Shown in pieces: positions 54,130-63,609 of a DNA stretch of 64,000 bases. The notes beneath the pieces are model-generated. The model was not told the DNA's origin, did no database searches, and worked only from the letters and a program-made list of their open reading frames with translations. A program made the translations under genes and the position numbers. Origin of the DNA: JAJPHI01 sp035541875 (GTDB lineage Bacteria; Desulfobacterota; Binatia; Binatales; Binataceae); the NCBI GenBank assembly GCA_035541875.1, contig DATKML010000029.1, forward strand, positions 111,794 through 175,793, read 5' to 3'. The stretch's first letter is position 1. Each line of letters begins with the position of its first letter.

Positions 54130-56640
54130 TCATCGCTGCCACTTTATCGCGTTGCTTTCGAGCGGTATGGCGGCGTCCGGATGTCGTGGAATAACCCGCG
54201 GCGTGAAATGCGTGGTTGGACGGCCCGATCGGACTGAAGCCCTGAAGGTCCATCCGGTTGCGCCCACGAGCGGCTCGCATCGAGTCATCGGAAAGCGCTC
54301 GATCGGATGGTCATCGCTTTCAGCGGCGAAGAGCTCAACTTCAACGGCGTCGCGAATCAGAGGGTCCAGATAGACCTGCACCTGGAATAGGCGGGTATCA
54401 CCATCCTCGTGAACGTCGAAATTACCAAAATAGACATCCGGCCAGCATCGTTCGACGAGCTGACGCCAACTAGTCAGTTCGATCGCTAGAGCACAATGAT
54501 TGGCGACGCGCTTCTTATAATTGACCGCCGCCGGAACGTAATATTTCGTTACGTAATCACGGATCGTGCGATTCGCTGAGAACTGAGGAGTCAGCCGTGA
54601 CATACTCGCGCGAACTTTCTCAACCCAGGCCTGCGGAATCCCCATCGCATCACGATCGTAGAAGGTGGAGACAATCTCTTTTTCCAGGAGCGTATAAAGT
54701 TGATCAGCCTCGAACGCGTCCCAAGCCGGATCCGCGTCGTGCTCGAGGCCATCACCGAGGGCCCATCCAACCTCGGGCGAGTAGGCCTCGGCCCACCATC
54801 CATCGAGTTCGGATAGGTTCAACCCACCGTTGACCAGGATTTTCATCCCACTCGTCCCGCAGGCTTCCCAGGGCCGGCGCGGTGTGTTGATCCATATATC
54901 GACGCCGCGAACCAGATACTCGGCGAGAAGCATGTCGTAGTCGGTCAGGAAGACGACGCGCTTCCGTAGCTCGGGCCGTGCAACGAACTTTATCCATGCT
55001 TTAACTAGTGTCTTACCCTGCTCATCCGCGGGATGCGCTTTGCCGGCCACCACGAGCTGAACCGGATGCCGTCGGTCGAGCAGGATGCGGGCAAGACGCT
55101 CAGGATCATGCAACAGGAGGTTAGGGCGCTTATAGGTTGCAAAGCGGCGAGCGAAACCCAACGTCAGAATATTCGGATCAAAGATATCATGCTCAGTGTG
55201 CTGGGTGTCGTCGGCTCCGCTGCGATGGATACGTTCGCGAACGTACGTTACCAGCTCTTGGCGATTGCGACCGCGCATCGCCCACAATTCCTCAGAGGGT
55301 AGGGCGCCTATCCGCTCACCGACACCCTCCATCGTTTCTCGCCATCGATGGGCGCCGCAGGCCTTGGTCCACAGTTCGTCGGCGGCAACCGAGTCCCACG
55401 TCGGAGTATGCACACCATTGGTTACATGGCCAATCGGGATCTCGGGTATTGGCCAGTTACTAAAGAGCGGGGCAAAGATATGGCGGCTCACGCGGCCATG
55501 CAGTGCGCTTACGGCATTGATAGCCCCACTTCCGCGGATAGCCAGGTAGGCCATGTTGAAAGGCTCGCTTGCGTCATTGGGGTTCTGGCGACCGAGAGCG
55601 AGCAAAGAGTCGAAATCGATTTGGAGCCGATCCTCGGAGTAGCGTTTCATGTAACGCTCCATCAAGGCCACGTCGAAGCGATCGAAACCGGCGGGCACGG
55701 GTGTATGTGTCGTAAAGAGGTTGCCCGCGCGCGTTGCGGTCAGCGCGACATCGAAGGGCTGACGGTGATCGAACATAAATTGACGAGCGCGCTCGAGTAC
55801 CGCGAAGGCAGCGTGCCCCTCATTCAGATGGCAAACCTCGGGATTCAACCCGAGTTTATGGAGCAAGCGCCATCCACCGAGTCCCAAGACCATTGACTGG
55901 TGCAGGCGCAATTCCTCACCCGCGCCGTACAACTCGCTCGTAACACCGCGATAAACCGGGGCGTTGGCCGGATCGTTGGTGTCGAGCAGATAGAGCTTGA
56001 GGCGACCGACGCGAGCTTCCCAAGCGCGTATCCAAAGGGTCGGACCGGCGACGCGCACCTTGAGCCTGACCCACTCCCCCTCGCCGTTGCGCACCGGCGT
56101 GATCGGTAGCTGGCCAGGATCGTTATACGGAAAGAGCGCGGTCTGATTACCGTCGGCATCGATATATTGGCGGAAGTAACCGCGTTGATAGAGCAATCCC
56201 ACCCCAATCAGCGGTACGCCCAAATCATGCGCTGCTTTGAGTTGGTCGCCGGCGACATTACCTAACCCGCCGGAGTAGATCGGCAGCGCCTCGCTCAGGC
56301 CGAACTCCATACTGAAGTAGGCAACACAATTGAATGGTGGATTCGCATAGTTGTGTTGAAACCACGTGGTGACTTGAGCGGCGCGACGGCGCTCGAGGAC
56401 GACGCGGGTAAGCATCTCCAGAAAACCGGCATCGGCCAGAGCTTCCCGCAGTCGCGTGCGCGACACGGTTTGCAGGACGACACGGGGATTGTGGGTGCTG
56501 GCCCACAGCTCAGGTTCGAGCCGGCGCCAGATCTCGTCCGTTCCGTGTTCCCAGGTGTTACGGAGGTCGAGAGCTAATTCCTCGAGGTAGCCCGCGCCCT
56601 CAGGATTTTGAGCTGCAGAATCGAAAACAGAATCCGCCAT
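54130..56640 (-). CDS. glgP: Alpha-glucan (glycogen) phosphorylase
   Basis: An 836-residue protein of the alpha-glucan phosphorylase branch. It has AYFSMEFGLSEALPIYSGGLG (about 107-127), CHLNEGHAAFAVLERAR, TTHTPVPAGFDRF and GHVTNGVHTPTW. The PLP-binding lysine motif ACGTSGMKILVNGGLN is present, and the C-terminal beta-rich domain has LFQVQVYLDPLIRDAVEVELF. It releases glucose-1-phosphate from glycogen or maltodextrin. No other glg gene is adjacent. It seems monocistronic. Confidence 0.96.
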   Translation of the reverse strand: MADSVFDSAAQNPEGAGYLEELALDLRNTWEHGTDEIWRRLEPELWASTHNPRVVLQTVSRTRLREALADAGFLEMLTRVVLERRRAAQVTTWFQHNYANPPFNCVAYFSMEFGLSEALPIYSGGLGNVAGDQLKAAHDLGVPLIGVGLLYQRGYFRQYIDADGNQTALFPYNDPGQLPITPVRNGEGEWVRLKVRVAGPTLWIRAWEARVGRLKLYLLDTNDPANAPVYRGVTSELYGAGEELRLHQSMVLGLGGWRLLHKLGLNPEVCHLNEGHAAFAVLERARQFMFDHRQPFDVALTATRAGNLFTTHTPVPAGFDRFDVALMERYMKRYSEDRLQIDFDSLLALGRQNPNDASEPFNMAYLAIRGSGAINAVSALHGRVSRHIFAPLFSNWPIPEIPIGHVTNGVHTPTWDSVAADELWTKACGAHRWRETMEGVGERIGALPSEELWAMRGRNRQELVTYVRERIHRSGADDTQHTEHDIFDPNILTLGFARRFATYKRPNLLLHDPERLARILLDRRHPVQLVVAGKAHPADEQGKTLVKAWIKFVARPELRKRVVFLTDYDMLLAEYLVRGVDIWINTPRRPWEACGTSGMKILVNGGLNLSELDGWWAEAYSPEVGWALGDGLEHDADPAWDAFEADQLYTLLEKEIVSTFYDRDAMGIPQAWVEKVRASMSRLTPQFSANRTIRDYVTKYYVPAAVNYKKRVANHCALAIELTSWRQLVERCWPDVYFGNFDVHEDGDTRLFQVQVYLDPLIRDAVEVELFAAESDDHPIERFPMTRCEPLVGATGWTFRASVRSGRPTTHFTPRVIPRHPDAAIPLESNAIKWQR

Positions 56641-56802
56641 TACTGATCACCGCGGATGCGAGATTAGGCCAGACAGCCAGCCTCTTCTGTTATTTTGCCT
56701 CACCCCTGAAACGTGAACCAGTTGGCAATATTTCTTTGCCGTTAAAATAAAGCCTCAGGGTCTGGATGTTTGACAAGGGAGCGGCCAAAGGGTGGGGTCA
56801 TT

Positions 56803-57330
56803 CTAACTCTTTCGCGGCACTCCCAGACCCTGCCGATCCGTCGTCGAGGCGTCGAGCTTGTCTTGCTCGTCCGCAAATGAACGTGCGACGGTCGAGTTCA
56901 AACGTTCCAGTTGATGCTCCAGTGCTGGGTGGCGCTCGGCCGGAAGAACGGTCATCAGGTCAGTGATAAGCGCGCGCATCCGTCGCATCACCTGGATACT
57001 GGTGGCGCCGCAGTAGCGGATCTCTTCAAGTGGCAGATGCAATTGATCTTCCCAACTCGGATGTGGAATGACCAGACGCAGAGTGCCTTGGGGATCGCGG
57101 AGGACACCGATCTCAAGCCGGCAGCGCCCGAGGGTGAAGATACCGATGGAGTGCCAGATAACCGGATCGCGTGAGAGCCAGCGAGACGTGGCGAATACGC
57201 CACGGCACTGAACTGCACCATAACAAAGGCGAGCGAGAAGACGATACCAGTGAGGGCAATCATGCCCGATGTAATCAAAGAAAGAATCGTGAGGGCTGAC
57301 GCACTAACCGGCGAGGTGAGCGCCGGTACG
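56803..57330 (-). pseudogene. Remnant of a DUF2254 membrane protein
   Basis: Read on the minus strand, ALTILSLITSGMIALTGIVF then AFVMVQFSAVAYSPRL is the conserved N-terminal part of DUF2254 proteins. A different frame continues WLSRDPVIWHSIGIFTLGRC, as expected next. The central region is missing, and the sequence jumps to RLEIGVLRDPQGTLRLVIPH and then LPLEEIRYCGATSIQVMRRM to a stop at 56803, the expected C-terminus. Upstream of the first segment the frame is closed by TAG. So the remnant lacks the start, has a frameshift, and has lost most of the middle. DUF2254 proteins are normally above 400 residues. Confidence 0.8.
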
Positions 57331-57513
57331 AGCTAATTTTCGATTCGGGGTACCCCCAGCCCAGCGACAAGACTGGTCATGCGTAGACAAACGGAATAGC
57401 CCACTTGGGCAGCCGGGAAACGACGATTGAAAGGAGGAGGCATGGCTAAAAACTAGTCAGCGACGGATATTCTCTCGATTATCACAACGGTCGGCCTATC
57501 GATTCGACGCGCA

Positions 57514-58227
57514 CTACTGATCCTTGAGCCATCGCTGATGGCTCTGGCGTATCAGCGAGATCGCTTCTGCAGCCGTATCGACGCACTGTGGAATATCGAA
57601 GTCTTCCGGGCTAGCCAGCGGTATCTCAGACCGCAGTAAGTACTGCCGACCCCATGCGATGAACTCCGCCCACATCCGGCCAATCAGGATCAGAGGGGTG
57701 TGATGGAGCTTTCGCACTTGCAGCAGCTGCCAGATCATCGCAAGTTCCAGCACCGTGCCGATTCCACCGGGGACAACGACGAAAGCGTCCGAGGCGAGGA
57801 CGAAATGATGCAAGCGCGAGAAGAAGGTTTGATGCTCATAAGCCTCGGCCACGAAAGCATTCACTTCCTGTTCGAACGGCAGATGCACCCGAATACCGAC
57901 GTTGTGGCCGGGACCGGAAAGCGCTGCGCCCTCGTTAGCCGCTTGCATCAAACCCGGACCGCCGCCCGTTATGATGCCGCAACCCAGATCAGCGAGTTCC
58001 TTGGCGAGGTCCCGGACCGCTCCATAGACCCAATGGTCGGCAGGGATGCGCGCAGAGCCGAAGATCGTCACACGGAATTCCGGGCGTTTCGATGGGCGCA
58101 GTCGGGTCAGATTATTTACGACCTGCCATAAGCCACCAACCGCTTCGCGGAGCACTTCGGCAACCTGCGCCTCATCGCTTAAGCTGATCGAGTCAGCACC
58201 CGTTATCGTCGCCTTATCCTCGGGCAT
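57514..58227 (-). CDS. LOG-family (lysine decarboxylase-like) nucleotide-binding protein
   Basis: Start 58227 (MPEDKATIT) has GGAGGA 5 bases upstream; the open frame extends to 58335 without support. The 237-residue protein contains FRVTIFGSARIP and CGIITGGGPGLMQAANEGA. Its VVVPGGIGTVLELAMIWQL segment carries the PGGxGTxxE motif of cytokinin-activating LOG phosphoribohydrolases and related Rossmann proteins. They cleave nucleoside 5'-monophosphates; the bacterial substrate is unsettled. It is a lone gene between the DUF2254 remnant and the kdp region. Confidence 0.92.
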   Translation of the reverse strand: MPEDKATITGADSISLSDEAQVAEVLREAVGGLWQVVNNLTRLRPSKRPEFRVTIFGSARIPADHWVYGAVRDLAKELADLGCGIITGGGPGLMQAANEGAALSGPGHNVGIRVHLPFEQEVNAFVAEAYEHQTFFSRLHHFVLASDAFVVVPGGIGTVLELAMIWQLLQVRKLHHTPLILIGRMWAEFIAWGRQYLLRSEIPLASPEDFDIPQCVDTAAEAISLIRQSHQRWLKDQ

Positions 58228-58448
58228 AGATTCCTCCAGGCTGACTACACGGTACCAATCCTTGAAGGCGCAGACCAATACGAAGAACCCCTTCGGCGCG
58301 TGAACCTTCCTCGCAACACAGATTTCGGAATGCAATGCGACATCTCATTTTTCAATGACGATCATGACGGCTTGGCCAAGACTGCAGCGCTTTCACTCAG
58401 TTTCGCGACGTTTTCCGATTGGCCCAGGAATTGCCTTTAGATCTTTCC

Positions 58449-58847
58449 ATGAAACTGTGGAAGCGCATGACTTTTGATCGCAGACGGGAGCTCAGGCACG
58501 AATTCGTAATCGGGCCGTCCCAACGTAGCTATCTCAGCGCCAAAACCGGGCGTCTCTACTACTGCCGGCGATGTAAGTGGAGCTTTTGGGTGTGCGGTGC
58601 CGAGGTCGTGGTTATCGGCGAGGACGGCAAGCCGATGCGTGGATCTGAAAGTAGGGAGCGGTTTGAAACCTTCGCCGATGGGCCTTGTCCGGTGCTCAAG
58701 GCTTTCGTGTCGGATCTGGAGATCGCGTTTTATGCCGATCGCGATGTTCCGCGTCCTCGGCGTATCGAACAGCAAGAGCCAATATCTCGTTTGCAATCAG
58801 TGCTAGCTAAACTTCCGAGTCCGATAGACCGAGTCAGTCGCGCGTGA
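58449..58847 (+). CDS. Small Cys protein, paralogue of the kdp-operon Cys protein
   Basis: Taken from ATG 58449 (132 residues); a TTG at 58419 is possible. It has LRHEFVIG, then YYCRRCKWSFWV (Cys39, Cys42) and about 35 residues later FADGPCP (78-81). The 63134-63592 protein shows the same order: LRHKYAIT, YLCVRCRWTFLI, FSSGPCP. The three Cys could hold a metal with a further ligand, but no known zinc-finger class fits exactly. The gene is convergent with the AlgB-like regulator, 6 bases apart. I do not recognise the family. Confidence 0.75.
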   Translation: MKLWKRMTFDRRRELRHEFVIGPSQRSYLSAKTGRLYYCRRCKWSFWVCGAEVVVIGEDGKPMRGSESRERFETFADGPCPVLKAFVSDLEIAFYADRDVPRPRRIEQQEPISRLQSVLAKLPSPIDRVSRA

Positions 58848-58853
58848 ACAACG

Positions 58854-60194
58854 CTAATCGATCGCGTAGCGCTTTCGTTTGCGCCACAAAGTCGTGACGT
58901 TGATGCCGAGCTTGGCGGCAGCTTCTTCGAGCGTGGCGCTTTCGGCAAGAACGCGGATCATGTGATCGCGCTCGACTTCTTCGAGGCTCCGTCCTGCCTC
59001 GTGGCCTTCGCTCGATGGTATCTCGGACGGCTGTCTGAAAATCACATCCGGCAGGTCTGCCGGGCCGATTAATTCAGACCGGCACAGCACGACGGCACGC
59101 TCAATCACATTGCGGAGCTCCCGCACGTTCCCTGGCCATCGATAATCGAGGATTGCTGCGGTCGCATCGGGGGAGAAACTCATGGTGGACCGATGATTAC
59201 GTAGCGCAGCCGTACGCAGGAGCCATTCGGCCAGCGGCAGGATGTCGTCACGCCGCTCCCGCAGCGGCGGGACGCTCAGCGTGATGACGTTGAGCCGGTA
59301 ATAGAGATCCTCGCGAAAATGCCGTGCTGCGACTTCGGTCGCCAGATCTCGATTGGTCGCGGCGATGATTCGCGCATCGACATGGATCGTATCGCTACCG
59401 CCGATACGCTCGAAGCTTTGCTCCTGGATAAAGCGCAGAAATTTCGCCTGTAGGTTGGGCGCCAGGTCGCCGATTTCGTCGAGGAACAGCGTACCGCCGT
59501 CCGCCGCCTCGAGCCGGCCGGGCTTGTCTTTGACAGCTCCGGTAAAGGAACCACGCATATGGCCGAAGAGTTCGCTCTCGAGCAGACTCTCGGACAACGT
59601 TGTACAGTTAACAGTGATGAAGGGCTTTTCCGCCCTTCGGCTCCATCGATGAATCTGACGGGCGAGAACGTTCTTGCCGGTGCCGCTCTCCCCGGTCAGC
59701 AAGATAGTTATTTCGCTCGCCGCCGCCTGGCGAGCCGTATCTATCAACCGCCGCACCGCGAGGCTGCTCGATTCAAGCAGGGGGCGCTCGTCGAGAGCGT
59801 CGCGTAAGGTTCGATTCTCGGCGCGTAACTTTTGTACTTCAAGCGCGCGCTCGACGACGTGTTGCGCCTGTTCGAGTGAGAACGGTTTGGGCAGGTAGTC
59901 GTAGGCACCGGCTTTCATCGCTTCGACAGCATTTTCGATCGTGGCGTAGGCAGTCATCAGGATGACGGCCGTATCGGACGAATCTCGTTTGACCCGCCGC
60001 AGCAGGTCGAGACCGTTGAGTTCGGCCATCCGAAAATCGGTCAGAACCACATCGACTCGGCCTGCCCCAGCAAAAGCTTCGATCGCTGTTTCTGCACTAG
60101 CCGCGGAAGAGACCTGGTACCCGCAGGATTCGAAAAAGGTCACCAGTCGTGCGCGAATATTTTTCTCGTCATCTACGATCAGAATCCGCGACAT
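58854..60194 (-). CDS. Sigma54-dependent response regulator (AlgB/NtrC type)
   Basis: The 446-residue protein has a receiver domain with phospho-acceptor Asp53 in VVLTDFRM. The AAA+ domain has Walker A GESGTGKN, the sigma54-contact loop GSFTGA (214-219, a variant of GAFTGA), LFLDEIGDLAPNLQAKFLRF, a RNVIERAVVL sensor-2 region and a Fis-type HTH (EEAAAKLGINVTTLWRKRKRY). The C-terminal DNA-binding region looks like Pseudomonas AlgB. It overlaps the kinase gene by 26 bases and ends the kdp gene string, where a KdpE-type regulator would be expected. Confidence 0.94.
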   Translation of the reverse strand: MSRILIVDDEKNIRARLVTFFESCGYQVSSAASAETAIEAFAGAGRVDVVLTDFRMAELNGLDLLRRVKRDSSDTAVILMTAYATIENAVEAMKAGAYDYLPKPFSLEQAQHVVERALEVQKLRAENRTLRDALDERPLLESSSLAVRRLIDTARQAAASEITILLTGESGTGKNVLARQIHRWSRRAEKPFITVNCTTLSESLLESELFGHMRGSFTGAVKDKPGRLEAADGGTLFLDEIGDLAPNLQAKFLRFIQEQSFERIGGSDTIHVDARIIAATNRDLATEVAARHFREDLYYRLNVITLSVPPLRERRDDILPLAEWLLRTAALRNHRSTMSFSPDATAAILDYRWPGNVRELRNVIERAVVLCRSELIGPADLPDVIFRQPSEIPSSEGHEAGRSLEEVERDHMIRVLAESATLEEAAAKLGINVTTLWRKRKRYAID

Positions 60195-61980
60195 CAGCAG
60201 CCTCCCGCGGTGATCGCATCAATTCTACGGTGAAAACGGCACCGTGTCCCGGTTCACTCGTGACGAAGATGCGACCTCCGTGAGCATCGACAATCTCCTT
60301 GGCGATCGCCAGTCCAAGGCCGGCCGAGCCACGCTCAGCGCCATTAACGTCGGCCTGCGCATAGCGCTCAAAAAGATGAGCCTGTAGTTCGGGTGCGATA
60401 CCTGGTCCTGTATCGACGACCGTAATACGCGCGCCGTATTCGGTCGGCTCAAGAGTCGCCGTGATTTCGCCACCGCTGGGCGTGTAGCGGAGGGCATTTG
60501 CGATAAGGTTCGAAATCACCCACGAAATCTTTAGCGGGTCGCTGATGATTTCCAAGCTTGGTGGAGTTTCGTTGGTATGAAGGCGGATGCCCTTTTGCGC
60601 CGCCTGGGCATCAAAACCGTGGATGACTGTTTGTAATAGTTGCCCGAGGTCGGTTGGTACGAACTGGACAGTGATCGCGGGCCCGTTGCCGCGCGCAAGA
60701 TCCAGCAGATTTGTAGCGAGGCGGCGCATCCGCGCGGCATCCTCTTGCACCGAAACGGCCAGTTCGCGAGTGGTCGCATCGAGATCGTTGCGGCGAAGCA
60801 TCAGCTCAATCGACAGTCCAAGCGAGGTCAGGGGCGTTTTGAGTTCGTGGGAAAGCGTCGCGACGAGATTGGTGCGTGCTCGATCCTGATCGCGAAGATA
60901 GGTGATGTCCTGCAGAATCAGTAATGTACCAAATGATTGCCCTTCGCTCTGGCGCAATGGCGTGGGCTTGAGGACGTAGCTGTGTGCCCGGCCTCGGACA
61001 TGAAGATCGACCTCGACCCGCTGCGTTCCGAATGGCTGAATGGCGACGCGGCGCAGGGCGTCGCGCACCCGCAGATAATGCGGCGAACTGCTGCTGAGAT
61101 CATCGAAGGCGCTGCCTAAAGCATCGCCTCGCTCGATCCCAAGAATGATTGCTGAGATCTCATTGATATGGGTCACCACTCCGCCCGTGTCGATCAGAAC
61201 GATGCCATCTTCAAGACTTTCAATAATCGCCTCAGTCTTGCCCTTCTCATACAAGAGTCGATCGACGTTGAGCCGATCGAATTGTTCAAGCCGTTCCGCC
61301 ATCCGATTGAACTCATCGGCCACCGCTTGCAGTTCGAGTAGCGGTTGATCGCCGAGACGCGACGACGGCCCGTGCAGGGAAAAGCCGCGCAGGTGGTCGG
61401 TGAGTTCGGTTAGGGGCTTCGCGATAATCCCGGCTTGTGTCCATGATAATACGATCCCGAACAACAGCAGCAGGAAGAGACCCGCCGACAGCTCGTATGC
61501 GAGCTGGTCGCTCATCTTCGACGCCCGACTGTCCGCACGAAACATCGCGGCCTGATTCATCGCGATAAGCCGGTCCAGTAGGCCGTGCAGCACTATGAAA
61601 TCTTCCGGTTTCGGCGTCTGGCCTTGTGCGAGCTGATCGAAAATACCCTTACCAGTGGATGCAATACTCCGGGCAAGGTCGCTTTCACCGGCCTCGGTGA
61701 TATCCCCGAGCTCGATACTAATCCAATGCTCGAACGCTTCGCGCTGCTGCTGCAACACCGGGTCGGTTCCGCTTCGCGCCGCTGCGATCTGAGCCTGGTA
61801 AATCGCTTCGTGCATATGGCCGGCGGCTTCGATACTGATGTAATTGCGGTGGAGTGTCTCGCGAATTGCTCCGCCGAGTTTGTGCACACTATCGACGGCG
61901 AATGCACCGAGGCCGACCGCGATCGCCAACATCAGGAGGGTGCCGTTGCGAATCCGTGTGCGTAACGACGGTAGCTTCAT
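60169..61980 (-). CDS. HAMP-PAS sensor histidine kinase (KinB-like)
   Basis: A 603-residue protein with two TM helices (about 13-30 and 163-183) enclosing a helical periplasmic domain. HAMP (SWTQAGIIAKPLTELTDHL) and a PAS domain (AIIESLEDGIVLIDTGGVV) follow. The HisKA helix has His378 in LVATLSHELKTPLTSLG. The HATPase carries VISNLIANALRYTPSG, VVDTGPGIAP and GSAGLGLAIAKEI. It partners with the AlgB-like regulator downstream. Its ATG overlaps the stop of the KdpD-type gene (ATGA). The order KdpD sensor, kinase, sigma54 regulator suggests the KdpD module modulates this kinase. Confidence 0.94.
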   Translation of the reverse strand: MKLPSLRTRIRNGTLLMLAIAVGLGAFAVDSVHKLGGAIRETLHRNYISIEAAGHMHEAIYQAQIAAARSGTDPVLQQQREAFEHWISIELGDITEAGESDLARSIASTGKGIFDQLAQGQTPKPEDFIVLHGLLDRLIAMNQAAMFRADSRASKMSDQLAYELSAGLFLLLLFGIVLSWTQAGIIAKPLTELTDHLRGFSLHGPSSRLGDQPLLELQAVADEFNRMAERLEQFDRLNVDRLLYEKGKTEAIIESLEDGIVLIDTGGVVTHINEISAIILGIERGDALGSAFDDLSSSSPHYLRVRDALRRVAIQPFGTQRVEVDLHVRGRAHSYVLKPTPLRQSEGQSFGTLLILQDITYLRDQDRARTNLVATLSHELKTPLTSLGLSIELMLRRNDLDATTRELAVSVQEDAARMRRLATNLLDLARGNGPAITVQFVPTDLGQLLQTVIHGFDAQAAQKGIRLHTNETPPSLEIISDPLKISWVISNLIANALRYTPSGGEITATLEPTEYGARITVVDTGPGIAPELQAHLFERYAQADVNGAERGSAGLGLAIAKEIVDAHGGRIFVTSEPGHGAVFTVELMRSPREAADVADSDRR

Positions 61981-63137
61981 GATTTCTCTCCCGAGGTGTG
62001 CTGGCTTACCAGTTCGATATCGAACTCGCGTCCTTCGTCGATCAGCTGCTGGGTCACGGAGCGCTTTATCAATTTCCTCCAGATATTCGGGGTGGTGCGG
62101 CCAATAACGATACGCGAGATACGATTCTGCCGTGCGAAATCGAGCAGCGCACTCACTACATTATCTGATTTGAGCCAGACCGTTTCCGCGCCGAGGTCGG
62201 CAGCCAGATTGATATTGTCGAGCAACTGGCGAAAAATCGAACTACTGATTTTTTGCATCGATTCGGACGGTGTCTCAACATGGACCGCGTACCAATCGGA
62301 ATTCAGCCGTGTGGCACTCCGAGCTGCTTTGCGCAACAGTTCTTCGCTGCCGTCAGGATTCGACGAGAGGCAGACCATGATACTTTCGCCGACCGGCGCG
62401 CGGCGTCCACCTTCGCGCTTAAGTGCCTCGACTTCTTCGCGATGACGGCCTTGATCGCGAGCTACCTCACGCAGCGCCAGTTCACGCAAGGTCGCGAGAT
62501 TAGCCGGCTTGAAGAAATTGCGCAGAGCCTGCTCGACGCGATCGGCAGGGTAGATCTTCCCTTCACGCAAGCGCTGCCGCAACTCCTCAACCGCGATATC
62601 AACGGTGACGACCTGATCGGCGCGATGGAGAAAGGTATCCGGGACGGTCTCGCGCACGTCGATCCCGGTCATCCGTTTAACGGTCTGATTCAGGCTTTCG
62701 AGATGCTGGATATTGAAGGCGGTGATAACGCTGATGCCGTTCGCGATGAGTTCCTCGACGTCCTGATACCGCTTGGTGTGTCGCGAGCCGGGGGCGTTCG
62801 TATGTGCCAGTTCGTCGACGATCGCGATCTCGGGCTGTCGTCGGATGACTGCCTCGACGTCCATTTCCTCGAGCGTCACATCGCGGTATTGCACTTTCCG
62901 CAACGGGATTTGCTCGAGATCGCTGACACGAGCTTCGGTCTCCTTGCGGCCATGAGTTTCGATAAAAGCTAGGACGACGTCGCGGCCTTGCGCACGCAGA
63001 TGGTGAGCTTCTTCGAGCATCCGATAGCTCTTGCCCACACCTGCGGCGCCGCCGAGATATATTTTGAGAGTGCCTTTGCGCGCGCGCGGCGTTAGATCGA
63101 GAAAACTCTCCGGGTCACGCCGGTCGTTATCTGTCAC
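61977..63137 (-). CDS. Truncated KdpD: sensor half without kinase
   Basis: This 386-residue protein corresponds only to the N-terminal cytoplasmic half of KdpD (about 900 residues when complete). It has the KdpD sensor domain with Walker A GGAAGVGKSY (29-38), AIVDELAHTNAPGSRH (105-120) and ITAFNIQHLESLN. A Usp domain follows (MVCLSSNPDGSEELLRKAAR ... RISRIVIGRTTPNIWRKL). The four TM helices, GAF and kinase domains are missing and the gene ends cleanly with ATGA into a separate kinase gene. Its ATG overlaps the stop of the upstream Cys protein. It probably senses K+ or c-di-AMP, as known for the KdpD Usp domain. Confidence 0.92.
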   Translation of the reverse strand: MTDNDRRDPESFLDLTPRARKGTLKIYLGGAAGVGKSYRMLEEAHHLRAQGRDVVLAFIETHGRKETEARVSDLEQIPLRKVQYRDVTLEEMDVEAVIRRQPEIAIVDELAHTNAPGSRHTKRYQDVEELIANGISVITAFNIQHLESLNQTVKRMTGIDVRETVPDTFLHRADQVVTVDIAVEELRQRLREGKIYPADRVEQALRNFFKPANLATLRELALREVARDQGRHREEVEALKREGGRRAPVGESIMVCLSSNPDGSEELLRKAARSATRLNSDWYAVHVETPSESMQKISSSIFRQLLDNINLAADLGAETVWLKSDNVVSALLDFARQNRISRIVIGRTTPNIWRKLIKRSVTQQLIDEGREFDIELVSQHTSGEKS

Positions 63138-63592
63138 CGCGTATTTTGTCTCCCTGCAGTTGCTTCTGATTGTACCGCAACACGCAGTGGTAAGCGTCGC
63201 AGCTTTTTATGCCTGGCAATTTGAAGCGCCACAGCACTACGACCGGGCTGGCCGGGACACGGGCCCGAGGAAAAGCTGGCCATCCGCAACCTTCCTTCTT
63301 CGCCGATTATCGGAAGATCGTCTGGCCCGATTGCAATAGGGTCACCCCGGCGATTGTCGATCAGAAAGGTCCATCGGCACCTGACGCACAGGTAGCGATA
63401 GCGATGCGGCCTGATCCATCCGTCAGCTTGTCCCAAGTGCGTAATCGCATACTTGTGACGCAGCATCATGGGGAACCCCTTCACGGCAGCGTGATTCCTG
63501 TTTCGCCAAGCGGCCAGCAGGCGTCGGACAAAACCAGGTTTCCCTGGCGCAGACGAATCTTCGAGCCTGGGCGGCATATTCAGTACTGCCAT
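63134..63592 (-). CDS. Small Cys protein encoded between kdpC and kdpD
   Basis: A 152-residue protein with a basic N-terminus, LRHKYAITHLGQ near 44-55, YLCVRCRWTFLI (Cys69 and Cys72), a GDPIAIGPDDLPIIGEEG stretch and FSSGPCPG (110-114). It lacks TM helices and a signal peptide. Its stop overlaps the KdpD-type ATG (ATGA) and it starts 17 bases after kdpC, so it is very likely translated with the kdp operon. The paralogue lies at 58449-58847. I do not recognise the family; a metal-binding or redox-sensing accessory of K+ control is inference. Confidence 0.78.
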   Translation of the reverse strand: MAVLNMPPRLEDSSAPGKPGFVRRLLAAWRNRNHAAVKGFPMMLRHKYAITHLGQADGWIRPHRYRYLCVRCRWTFLIDNRRGDPIAIGPDDLPIIGEEGRLRMASFSSGPCPGQPGRSAVALQIARHKKLRRLPLRVAVQSEATAGRQNTR

Positions 63593-63609
63593 GTGTGAAC
63601 CCGCCCCTA

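Noticed and set aside
54077..55896. Several plus-strand frames opposite glgP, including one of 182 codons
   Set aside because: Shadows of the phosphorylase; no start signals or motifs.
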